From a bacterium (GTDB lineage: Bacteria > Arandabacterota > Arandabacteria > Arandabacterales > JALGWA01), in contig JALGWA010000100.1 of NCBI GenBank assembly GCA_025774425.1, forward strand, positions 1 through 6,045: a stretch of DNA of 6,045 nt. The letters run 5' to 3'. Shown here in pieces: positions 1-5,718 of the stretch (position 1 is its first letter; every line of letters starts with the position of its first letter). The position numbers were made by a program, and so were the translations under genes. Under the pieces are notes generated by a model. That model had not been told where the DNA came from and ran no database searches. It saw only the letters and a program-made list of their open reading frames with translations.

Positions 1-2
1 AT

Positions 3-191
3 GGAAACTCCGCCCGCGCGGTGTATAATTACGTCGGCCCGAGCCGCAGGAGCCGGGTCGGCCTGAGGAACGGCGCGAGCACGGTGACGACGCTCAAGCT
101 CTCGTATGATGGGGTTGCCCGCATCACATCGGCGCTCTACAGGAACCCGGCCGACACGGCCGCGTCCCAAAGTTGGTGGAAATTGGGTTGA
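3..191 (+). CDS. RHS/YD-repeat protein, C-terminal fragment (5' end outside window)
   Basis: An open frame enters from the left edge and ends at a TGA, giving 62 residues. Two YD-type repeat units can be read: one around YNYVGPSRRSRVGLRNG and one around LSYDGVARITSALYRN. The Y-x-Y-x-GP ... NG ... YDG-x-RRI-TS pattern is that of RHS repeats, which form beta-rich shells in large secreted or surface proteins, often toxin carriers. No RHS core signature (such as the DPxG hyperconserved region) and no toxin domain follow. The frame ends abruptly in SWWKLG, which does not look like repeat sequence, so the gene is probably truncated, perhaps by the insertion that brought in the neighbouring transposase piece. 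RHS assignment is moderately sure; whether the full gene upstream is intact cannot be seen. Confidence 0.5.
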   Translation, partial: GNSARAVYNYVGPSRRSRVGLRNGASTVTTLKLSYDGVARITSALYRNPADTAASQSWWKLG

Positions 192-268
192 GTGAAGGAC
201 GGCGCTTTCCAATCTTGAAGCCGGCAGGAATGATGACATAAGGGCTTCATGGAAAAGGAGAAGCGCCG

Positions 269-466
269 ATGAGCAGAGGATACACAAAGATCGGGGAGAT
301 GTCCACCGCGGATTTGGGATTTTCTCTGGACGACGTGCGCGGAAGGAGCCTTGACGAGGTCGCTCGGACGGGCGCGAGGCGTATGCTGAAGGTGGCGATG
401 GGCGAGCAGGTGGCCGAATTTCTGGGCCGCAATCGCTATGAGCACACCGATGCGGCGCATGTTTAG
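269..466 (+). CDS. IS256/mutator-type transposase, N-terminal fragment
   Basis: This encodes 65 residues and starts at an ATG preceded by a clear AAGGAG (255-260) with 8 bases spacing, so the start is credible. The part from about residue 25 to 60 (LDEVARTGARRMLKVAMG, then EQVAEFLGRNRYEHTD) resembles the start of IS256-family transposases, where a helical segment of the type 'L..GAR.ML..AL..EV..FLG..RYERT' comes before the catalytic core. Such proteins are normally about 400 residues. Here the frame stops right after RYEHTDAAHV, before any DDE residue, so it cannot be an active transposase. No terminal inverted repeats were found. It lies next to a broken RHS frame, on the 3' side of tRNA-Glu, as expected for mobile debris. 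It could instead be an unrelated small protein; the family call is by resemblance only. Confidence 0.5.
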   Translation: MSRGYTKIGEMSTADLGFSLDDVRGRSLDEVARTGARRMLKVAMGEQVAEFLGRNRYEHTDAAHV

Positions 467-485
467 AAAGTGAACGCTCGGAAAG

Positions 486-507
486 CTTGCGCCAAAACTT
501 GCGCCAA
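486..507 (+). repeat. Tandem 10-bp direct repeat, period 12
   Basis: The sequence CTTGCGCCAA occurs at 486-495 and again at 498-507, separated by two A's. It lies between the transposase fragment and the tRNA-Glu terminator. It could be a binding or recombination site, or part of a decayed reading frame. No function can be assigned. Confidence 0.6.
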
Positions 508-523
508 CAGCCGGTGTTTTGCA

Positions 524-553
524 GGACTGAGCGGGACTCAGCGGGACCGAACG
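524..553 (+). repeat. Three degenerate 10-bp tandem repeats with an internal inverted repeat
   Basis: Three consecutive 10-mers read GGACTGAGCG, GGACTCAGCG and GGACCGAACG. Copies 1 and 2 differ at one base; copy 3 differs from copy 2 at two. The junction of copies 1 and 2 also forms an inverted repeat, CTGAG-cggga-CTCAG (527-541). The tract sits just beyond the tRNA-Glu terminator. It could be a recombinase or protein binding site; nothing in the sequence settles this. Confidence 0.6.
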
Positions 554-569
554 GCGAGAAGGGCGGCAA

Positions 570-615
570 AGAGAAAACCCTTGCGAATATTGAAGAAAGT
601 CAATATCCGCAAGGG
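570..615 (-). terminator. Rho-independent terminator of the tRNA-Lys/tRNA-Glu unit
   Basis: The arms at 578-593 and 600-615 form a 16-bp stem with a 6-base loop. Read on the minus strand every position pairs, with one G-U; on the plus strand that pair becomes an A-C mismatch. On the minus strand the stem closes with GGG and is followed at once by TTTTCTCTTT, a typical release tract. The plus-strand side has no T run. It begins 8 bases past the encoded CCA of tRNA-Glu, so it ends that transcript. Confidence 0.88.
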
Positions 616-623
616 CTTCGTGC

Positions 624-698
624 TGGTGACCCCAGGGGGACTCGAACCCCCGTCGCCAGATCGAAAATCTGGTGTCCTAACCGCTGGACGATGGGGCC
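624..698 (-). tRNA. tRNA-Glu (anticodon UUC), CCA encoded
   Basis: The minus strand folds into a full cloverleaf. The acceptor pairs GGCCCCA with UGGGGUC, including a G2-U71 wobble. The D stem is GUCC/GGAC, the anticodon stem CCAGA/UCUGG with loop UUUUCGA, the variable region has 4 bases, and the T stem is GGGGG/CCCCC around UUCGAGU. The anticodon at loop positions 3-5 is UUC, decoding GAA/GAG. The discriminator A is followed by a genome-encoded CCA (624-626). Base 37 is G, where bacterial tRNA-Glu usually has A. It lies downstream of tRNA-Lys on the same strand and just before a terminator, so the two are probably co-transcribed. Confidence 0.95.
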
Positions 699-811
699 GT
701 GAGAATTGGGACCGCAGGATGAAGATCGCAGAGTTCAGAACAAGCCACGGTCTCTCGGGCGATCGATCGCCATTCTTGCCTGGCTCTTCGTTCAGCGTTC
801 TGCATTGGTCC

Positions 812-888
812 TGGTGAGGGTGGTGGGATTCGAACCCACGGCCACATGATTAAAAATCATGTGCTCTGCCAGGCTGAGCTACACCCCC
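812..888 (-). tRNA. tRNA-Lys (anticodon UUU), CCA encoded
   Basis: The minus strand gives a full cloverleaf. The acceptor pairs GGGGGUG with CACCCUC, with a G2-U71 wobble as in the neighbouring tRNA-Glu. It is followed by the standard UAGCUCAG D-arm start, anticodon stem CAUGA/UCAUG with loop UUUUUAA, and T arm GUGGG-UUCGAAU-CCCAC. The anticodon is UUU, decoding AAA/AAG, with A37 as expected for t6A modification. CCA is encoded at 812-814. It is the first gene of the small tRNA unit, 90 bases downstream of the gyrA stop, with a promoter-like sequence in between. Confidence 0.96.
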
Positions 889-900
889 TCAATTCGAATC

Positions 901-929
901 AGCTTAGCACATGCTGTGTCGCGTTTCAA
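901..929 (-). promoter_or_regulatory. Sigma-70-type promoter for the tRNA-Lys/tRNA-Glu unit
   Basis: On the minus strand TTGAAA (924-929, one mismatch to TTGACA) is followed by a 17-bp spacer and TAAGCT (901-906), preceded by TG-C in extended -10 arrangement. The -10 itself matches TATAAT at only 3 of 6 positions. The predicted start lies a few bases upstream of the tRNA-Lys 5' end at 888, as expected for a tRNA promoter. Placement and spacing support it; hexamer quality is moderate. Confidence 0.5.
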
Positions 930-978
930 ACCTCCCACCGGTCATTGCGAGAGATGCCGGCGATCGCGGATGAGGCGG

Positions 979-3540
979 TCAAGATGGCGCTATGTCTCGC
1001 GTTTCCGCGGAGTGTGACCCTTCGGGCCGGCCGGCTTCGACCTTTGTCGTCGGCGAGTGGGGTTCGCCGGCGGCCGCTTCGCTGACTACTGCGGCCTCTT
1101 CCTTCTCCGAGGGGATCCGGGCGACGGCAACGAGCTTGTCTCCCTCGGCCAGCTGGATGACGCGGACCCCCTGCGTGGCGCGTCCGATGACGCGGACGTT
1201 CCTGACGCGCGAGCGGATGGTCATGCCGTTCTGACTCATGAGGATCACTTCGTCCTCGTCGCAGACCTCGACCGCATCCACGACTCGACCGTTGCGCTCG
1301 GTGGTCTTTATGTTGATCACGCCCTTGCCGCCGCGATTGGTGAGGCGGTATTCGGAGATGGCGGTCCGCTTGCCGTAGCCGTTCTCGCATATGGTGAGAA
1401 TGGTGGCATCCTCCGCGGCGATGATAAGCGCCACGACGGCGTCGCCCTCGCGCAGCCTGATGCCGCGGACGCCTCGGCTTACCCTGCCCATGCAGCGAAC
1501 GGCGGACTCGGCGAAACGAATGGCCATGCCGTTGCGGGTGACGAGGAGCACCTGCTGGCCCGGGAGTATCCTCCTGACGCCGATGAGCCGGTCTCCTTCG
1601 TTCAGCCTGAGCGCGATTATGCCGCTCCGCTTCGGGCGACTGTAGTCGCGGAGCGCGGTACGCTTGATGAGGCCCCGCTCGGTGGCCATGAAGAGGTCGC
1701 CCTCTTCGAAGTCCCGTACGGGCAGCAAGGAGGTGATCCGCTCCTCGGGGCGGAGCTGGAGGATGTTGGCGATGGACCGGCCCTTCGCGGTGCGGCCCAT
1801 CTCGGGGATGTCGTACACCTTCAACCAGTAGACGCGCCCGAGGTCGGTGAAGAATAGGATGTAGGCGTGGGTGCTTGCGACGAAGAGATGCTCTGTGAAG
1901 TCGCCCTCCTTGTGGTCGGCGCCGGTGATGCCCTTGCCGCCGTGTCGCTGTCGGCGATAGGAGGTGACCGGAAGGCGCTTGATGTAGCCGGCGTGGCTGA
2001 CGGTGACGACGACCGTCTGTTCGGCTATGAGGTCTTCCATGTCGAAATCGCCGACCTCGGAGACGATCTGGGAGCGTCGTGCGTCGCCGAACTTCTCGCG
2101 GATCTCGAGCGTCTCCTCCCGGATCACGTCCATGAGCAGCTTCTCGTCGCCGAGGATCGCCTCGTAGCCGGCGATGCGTTTTTTCAGTTCGGCGTGCTCC
2201 TCTTCGATCTTCGCACGCTCCAGGCCGGTGAGCCGGGCCAGTCGCATGTCGAGGATGGCCTTGGCCTGCCGCTCGGTCAGCTCGAAGCGCTCGATCAGCC
2301 TGCGGCCAGCCGTCTCGGTGTCCTTCGATCCGCGTATGACGGCAATGACTTCGTCGATGTGGTCGAGGGCGATGAGAAGTCCTTCGAGGACGTGCGCCCG
2401 GTCGCGGGCCCGCTGGAGCAGATAGCGCGTGCGGCGGGTGACCACTTCGCGCCGGTGCTCGATGTAGAGCGTGACGAGTTCCTTCAGGTTGAGCGTGCGC
2501 GGCTGGCCCTTCACGAGAGCGATCATGTTGGCGCCGAAGGTATCCTGGAGGGGGGTGTGTTTGAACAACTGGTTCAGGACGACGTGTTCGTTGTCGCCCT
2601 TGCGAAGCTCGAAGACCAGTCGCGTGCCGGTCCGGTCGCTTTCGTTGCGCAGGTCGGCGACGCCCGTCACCACGCCGGCCTTGATGAGCTCCGCGGCCTT
2701 GCGCAGTATCCTGTCGGGGTTGCCGCCGTAGGGAATCTCGGTGAAGACGATGCTCTTCTTACCGCCCTTGCCGGTCTCGATGTGATAGCGTCCGCGAAGG
2801 ACGATGCTCCCGCGGCCGGTGCCGTAGGCGCTCCTGATGCCGTTCCGTCCGCAGATGAGGCCGCCGGTCGGAAAGTCGGGGCCCTTTACAATCTGGCTGA
2901 GGTCCCGGATGCTCACGTCGGGTTCGTCGATGCACTTGACGACCGCATCGCAGACCTCTCGCACGTTGTGGGGTGGGATGTTCGTCGCCATGCCGACGGC
3001 GATGCCGGTGCATCCGTTGCAGAGGAGGTTCGGGAAGCGGCCGGGCAGGACCACCGGCTCCTGGCGGGTCCCGTCGTAGTTGGGCACGAAGTCCACCGTC
3101 TCGGCTCCGAGGTCGGCGAGCATCTCCGCGGCGACCGCGCTCATCCGGGCCTCGGTATAGCGGGGGGCGGCAGGCGGGTCACCGTCGATCGACCCAAAAT
3201 TGCCCTGGCCCTCGACGAGGGGATATCGCATCACGAAGTCCTGGGCGAGCCGAGCGAGGGTCTGGTATATGGCCGCGTCGCCGTGAGGGTGGTAGTTCCC
3301 GTGGCAGTCGCCGACGATCTTGGCGCACTTCCGTGTCTTGGCGCGGGGGCCGAGGTTCAGGTCGTTCATCGCCACGAGCAGGCGGCGCTGCGAGGGCTTC
3401 AGACCGTCGCGCACGTCCGGCAGGGCCCGGCTTACGATTACGCTCATTGCGAAGGTCAGGTAGGAGTCCTTCATCTCGTCGACGATGCGAAGGTCCCGTA
3501 CCCGGCCCTGGATGGCAGGTTGTTTTTCGTGATCGGTCAA
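979..3540 (-). CDS. gyrA: DNA gyrase subunit A
   Basis: GyrA is the breakage-reunion and DNA-wrapping subunit of gyrase; with GyrB it introduces negative supercoils using ATP. From the chosen TTG start the protein has 853 residues, a normal GyrA length. The N-terminal winged-helix/tower region covers about residues 15-470, with the active-site pair Arg127-Tyr128 in APRYTEARM. The C-terminal beta-pinwheel covers about 505-808 and carries a GyrA box QRHGGKG at 531-537, which argues for GyrA over ParC. A second similar motif, NRGGKG, is at 735-740. A hydrophilic, partly acidic tail follows (809-853). At the sites of E. coli Ser83 and Asp87 it has Ala89 and Gln93. The TTG start (3538-3540) is preferred because AGGAG lies 7 bases upstream and it leaves the usual short lead before IVDEMKDSYL. 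A GTG at 3604-3606 would add 22 residues that do not look conserved. No gyrB is adjacent. Confidence 0.97.
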   Translation of the reverse strand: MTDHEKQPAIQGRVRDLRIVDEMKDSYLTFAMSVIVSRALPDVRDGLKPSQRRLLVAMNDLNLGPRAKTRKCAKIVGDCHGNYHPHGDAAIYQTLARLAQDFVMRYPLVEGQGNFGSIDGDPPAAPRYTEARMSAVAAEMLADLGAETVDFVPNYDGTRQEPVVLPGRFPNLLCNGCTGIAVGMATNIPPHNVREVCDAVVKCIDEPDVSIRDLSQIVKGPDFPTGGLICGRNGIRSAYGTGRGSIVLRGRYHIETGKGGKKSIVFTEIPYGGNPDRILRKAAELIKAGVVTGVADLRNESDRTGTRLVFELRKGDNEHVVLNQLFKHTPLQDTFGANMIALVKGQPRTLNLKELVTLYIEHRREVVTRRTRYLLQRARDRAHVLEGLLIALDHIDEVIAVIRGSKDTETAGRRLIERFELTERQAKAILDMRLARLTGLERAKIEEEHAELKKRIAGYEAILGDEKLLMDVIREETLEIREKFGDARRSQIVSEVGDFDMEDLIAEQTVVVTVSHAGYIKRLPVTSYRRQRHGGKGITGADHKEGDFTEHLFVASTHAYILFFTDLGRVYWLKVYDIPEMGRTAKGRSIANILQLRPEERITSLLPVRDFEEGDLFMATERGLIKRTALRDYSRPKRSGIIALRLNEGDRLIGVRRILPGQQVLLVTRNGMAIRFAESAVRCMGRVSRGVRGIRLREGDAVVALIIAAEDATILTICENGYGKRTAISEYRLTNRGGKGVINIKTTERNGRVVDAVEVCDEDEVILMSQNGMTIRSRVRNVRVIGRATQGVRVIQLAEGDKLVAVARIPSEKEEAAVVSEAAAGEPHSPTTKVEAGRPEGSHSAETRDIAPS

Positions 3541-3671
3541 ACGGCGGCTCCTGAACACGGAGGATTCACGTGAAGAGGCGCACCCCTGTCGGGTGCGGCC
3601 GCGCACGAGGCGGTCTCCGTTTACCGATGTCGGATGAGGGGACGCTTTCCTCCCTCGCGCGACGCCGGACG
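3541..3671 (-). other. gyrA 5' leader, about 130 nt, with a small hairpin
   Basis: If transcription starts about 7 bases after the -10 box at 3678-3683 and translation starts at the TTG, the leader is about 130 nt. It contains a 7-bp stem with a 5-base loop (3579-3597, arms CGCACCC/GGGTGCG as read on the plus strand). No T run follows, so it is not a terminator. A role in gyrA expression is possible but unproven. A start at the GTG (3606) would shorten the leader to about 65 nt and put the hairpin inside the coding region. Confidence 0.4.
3548..3552 (-). promoter_or_regulatory. Ribosome binding site selecting the gyrA TTG start
   Basis: On the minus strand AGGAG stands 7 bases before the TTG at 3538-3540. 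This is why the shorter GyrA form is chosen. A competing GGAG also stands 8 bases before the GTG at 3604-3606, so the longer form is not excluded by ribosome-site evidence alone. The choice rests on GyrA proteins normally starting close to the conserved DEMKxSYL block. Confidence 0.6.
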
Positions 3672-3677
3672 GGTGAC

Positions 3678-3706
3678 ATTATAAGGGATTTGTTTCGGGT
3701 CGGCAA
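3678..3706 (-). promoter_or_regulatory. Sigma-70-type promoter of gyrA
   Basis: The minus strand has TTGCCG (3701-3706, 4 of 6 matches to TTGACA), a spacer of exactly 17 bp, and a perfect TATAAT (3678-3683). It lies in the gap between the aldolase stop and gyrA, in the right orientation, so gyrA very likely has its own promoter. Any supercoiling response, known for gyrA promoters in several bacteria, cannot be judged from the sequence alone. Confidence 0.72.
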
Positions 3707-3886
3707 TTCGCCCGCTCACCGGGCTGCGACGGGAAGGTGGAGGTTCCGGCCGGAGCCCTCAGCACCCACGATGGGATCGGGCTGGGCGATTGGCGATTGT
3801 CCGAATGTCGTCCGAAATCCCGGTAGAGCCATACGGTTGGAGCGATGCGGCGCCCGCGCCGTTGTGCCGGGGCGCGATCCGGTACC

Positions 3887-4549
3887 TCACGGCGAGTGTG
3901 CCCCGCGCGGTCGCCGCCTGTGCGTGGCCAGAAGACCGTCCACCTCCGCTGCGGAAAGAAGCCGCCCGCCGTCGCGTATCATGAGCCAGAGGCGACAGTT
4001 CTCCTCGACCTCCTCGACGACATGAACGGCATCCCGGAGATTCTCTGCGAAGACGACCATCCCGTGATTCTGCAGGAGGACTGCGGAGTCGGTGCATCTT
4101 CCGCCCACGGCCGCCGCGAGCTCGGCGCTTCCCGGGGGGTAATAGGGAAGGACCGGCACCCGGCCCGCGTAAACGACGAAGGGAGGGGTAACGGCCGGAA
4201 GGTAAGACTCGTCGCCGGAGCGCAGCAAGGCCGATGCGGCTATGGCGTGAGTGGTGTGGACGTGAATCACCGCACCGACGTCCGGGCGTCGGGCGTAAAC
4301 GGCGAGGTGAAGGGCGACCTCCTTGGTGGGCGGCACCTTGTTGAGCGGATTTCCCTCAAGGTCCACCCAGGCAAGGTTGTCCGACCTGACGTCGGACAGC
4401 GGGATGCCGGTGGTGGTCATGCAAATCCTGTCTCCGCAGCGGATGCTCACGTTGCCGCTCGTTGAAAGGGCGTAGCCGCGCCCATGCAGGTAAGAGCACG
4501 CCGCCACGAGGCTTTCCGGCGACGTTCCGCGAAGTGACGCTGATCCCAT
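3887..4549 (-). CDS. Class II aldolase/adducin-family protein, OtnC-like
   Basis: This 220-residue protein belongs to the zinc-dependent class II aldolase/adducin fold, whose members cleave, epimerise, dehydrate or decarboxylate small phosphorylated sugars. Visible marks are the phosphate-binding SGNVSIR (31-37), TTTGIPLSD (45-53), the candidate catalytic Glu77 in PPTKEVALHLAVY, and zinc ligands His96 and His98 (HVHTTHA) and His162 (LLQNHGM). Length is typical. The run PPTKEVALHLAVY, then VPVLPYYPPGSAEL, then LLQNHGMVVFAENLRDA with EEVEEN most recalls 3-oxo-tetronate 4-phosphate decarboxylase (OtnC), but fuculose-phosphate aldolase or methylthioribulose-1-phosphate dehydratase relatives cannot be excluded. 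The ATG is the furthest possible upstream start: an in-frame TAG lies two codons before it, and GAGGGGG about 9 bases upstream can bind the ribosome. No sugar kinase, isomerase, dehydrogenase or transporter is beside it, so its substrate is unknown. Confidence 0.88.
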   Translation of the reverse strand: MGSASLRGTSPESLVAACSYLHGRGYALSTSGNVSIRCGDRICMTTTGIPLSDVRSDNLAWVDLEGNPLNKVPPTKEVALHLAVYARRPDVGAVIHVHTTHAIAASALLRSGDESYLPAVTPPFVVYAGRVPVLPYYPPGSAELAAAVGGRCTDSAVLLQNHGMVVFAENLRDAVHVVEEVEENCRLWLMIRDGGRLLSAAEVDGLLATHRRRPRGAHSP

Positions 4550-4778
4550 CTGCTACGACCCCCTCTGTGTGGTCAGTGCGGTCGAAAACGCTGCCCCGTC
4601 TTCAGAACGCCCGTTCGGCCGGCGACCGCGTTGCGCGGCGGCTCCGGTGCCGTGTTTCTCCTCATGATACATTCGCATGAGGTCATCCGGACGTGAGGGG
4701 CAGTCTGCTCGGACTTTCATATGGGCCCGAGCGAAACCGGATCGCAAACGAGCAACTGTGTAACACCAAGCATATCCC

Positions 4779-5576
4779 TCATGCCTTTGCGGCTATGAAT
4801 ATCATCTCTGGCGAGTCGTCGCGCAGAGGGGAACGGTCGTAGTTCCCGTAGACGGCCTCAACCCGGAATCCGCTCCGCGCCAGAAGGTGCTCGAGCTCGA
4901 ACCTGAAGAAGTACCGCCACTTGAATGCCTGGACATATCTCCGGGTACGTCCGTCAGGCGCGGTGACGTAGTAGAACATCTCCAGGTCCATGTACTGTTC
5001 GGTATGGTGGAGCCCCGCAACGCGTGACGTGCGGCGCAGACGCGAACCATCCGGAACCTCGACCTCCGGCACGTCCTCCACTTCTTCCTTGTCCGGCGCA
5101 CGGCACAGGACTTCACGATCGACGTTAAAGACGTCGAGTATGAACCGTCCCGCCGGGGCGAGGTGTCGTCGTACGCGCTCCAGACAGGCAAGCTGTACGT
5201 CCACTCCCAGGAGGTGCTGAAAGCTGCGGAAGGGCGTGGTGATGAGCGCGAATTCCTCGCCGAGGTCGAACTCCTCCATCCTGCCCAGGACCAGACGCAC
5301 GCGCCCTCGTACCTCGGATGGCTCACGAGCGAGTTTCTCCTCGAGCACGCGGAGCATGGCCCGGGCGAGGTCGAGGCCGGTGATGGATACCCCCGCGCGC
5401 GCGATCGGCAAGAGGACGCGGCCTGTGCCGCAGCCGAGCTCCAGAACGCGACCGCCGCACGCGCGGGCCTCCGCAACGTAGAAGTCGCGGTCCATACGTC
5501 GGCTGTACCGCGGCAGATGGTCATAGAGATGCGCCGTCTCATTGTATACGATATCCGGCGATTCCTCGTAACGCAT
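4779..5576 (-). CDS. Class I SAM-dependent methyltransferase
   Basis: This 265-residue cytosolic protein has a Rossmann-type methyltransferase fold. Motif I is VLELGCGTGR (44-53), binding S-adenosylmethionine. The acidic Asp69 in TGLDLA ends the second strand and should contact the ribose. An ITTPFRSFQHL stretch (112-122) holds the motif IV region, and LAPAGRFILDVFN (139-151) is the usual later helix-strand element. The C-terminal LLARSGFRVEAVYGNYD (231-247), then DDSPEMIFIAAK, is typical of Methyltransf_25/11-like small-molecule methyltransferases. The acceptor cannot be told: family members act on small molecules, sugars or lipids. The ATG follows GGGGAGG by 4-5 bases, and an in-frame TGA 15 to 13 bases upstream fixes it as the most upstream start. 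The next gene begins 229 bases downstream with no functional link evident. Confidence 0.9.
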   Translation of the reverse strand: MRYEESPDIVYNETAHLYDHLPRYSRRMDRDFYVAEARACGGRVLELGCGTGRVLLPIARAGVSITGLDLARAMLRVLEEKLAREPSEVRGRVRLVLGRMEEFDLGEEFALITTPFRSFQHLLGVDVQLACLERVRRHLAPAGRFILDVFNVDREVLCRAPDKEEVEDVPEVEVPDGSRLRRTSRVAGLHHTEQYMDLEMFYYVTAPDGRTRRYVQAFKWRYFFRFELEHLLARSGFRVEAVYGNYDRSPLRDDSPEMIFIAAKA

Positions 5577-5712
5577 CGGACCTCCCCGTCAGTCTTGCAG
5601 ACACGTCCCGTCTCTGTGCGATACTCGTGGTAACCTCCCTCGCGCGCTGCGGCGGCTTCGCATCAGGTGGACGCCCGACGTGGCATCTCTACGGCAGTGC
5701 TTCCTTACGGGC

Positions 5713-5718
5713 ATTATA
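5713..5718 (-). promoter_or_regulatory. Perfect -10 box upstream of the methyltransferase
   Basis: The minus strand carries TATAAT at 5713-5718, the same hexamer as in the gyrA promoter. No good -35 is found at 16-18 bp spacing (CGGCGC at 17), and it is not a true extended -10. If used, the transcript would have a leader of about 130 nt before the ATG. An activator-dependent or weak promoter is possible; the match could also be chance. Confidence 0.45.

Noticed and set aside
566..698. CRISPR or other array-type repeats
   Set aside because: The only repeats are two or three short tandem units and the tRNA/terminator stems; there is no repeat-spacer pattern.
470..817. Plus-strand frame of 115 codons (and an overlapping one from 487) covering the tRNA-Glu region
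   Set aside because: It runs through a terminator and antisense to a tRNA. The TPGGLEPPSPDRKSG part is the well-known false translation of a tRNA complement.
1057..3573. Long plus-strand frames of 266 and 568 codons opposite gyrA
   Set aside because: They lie wholly antisense to an intact, strongly conserved gyrA. GC-rich genes with strong third-position bias commonly leave open antisense frames; the translations match no family I know.
3848..3861. 14-bp GC palindrome (6-bp arms, 2-base loop) just past the aldolase stop as a terminator
   Set aside because: The loop is too tight and no T run follows on the minus strand.
4664..4669. TATCAT on the minus strand as a -10 box for the aldolase
   Set aside because: It matches 5 of 6 bases, but no acceptable -35 lies at 16-18 bp, so it is too weak to call as a promoter.
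4553..4747. Minus-strand 64-codon frame just upstream of the aldolase
   Set aside because: It has no ribosome site, no recognisable family, and a charged, low-complexity sequence. It overlaps the expected promoter zone of the aldolase.
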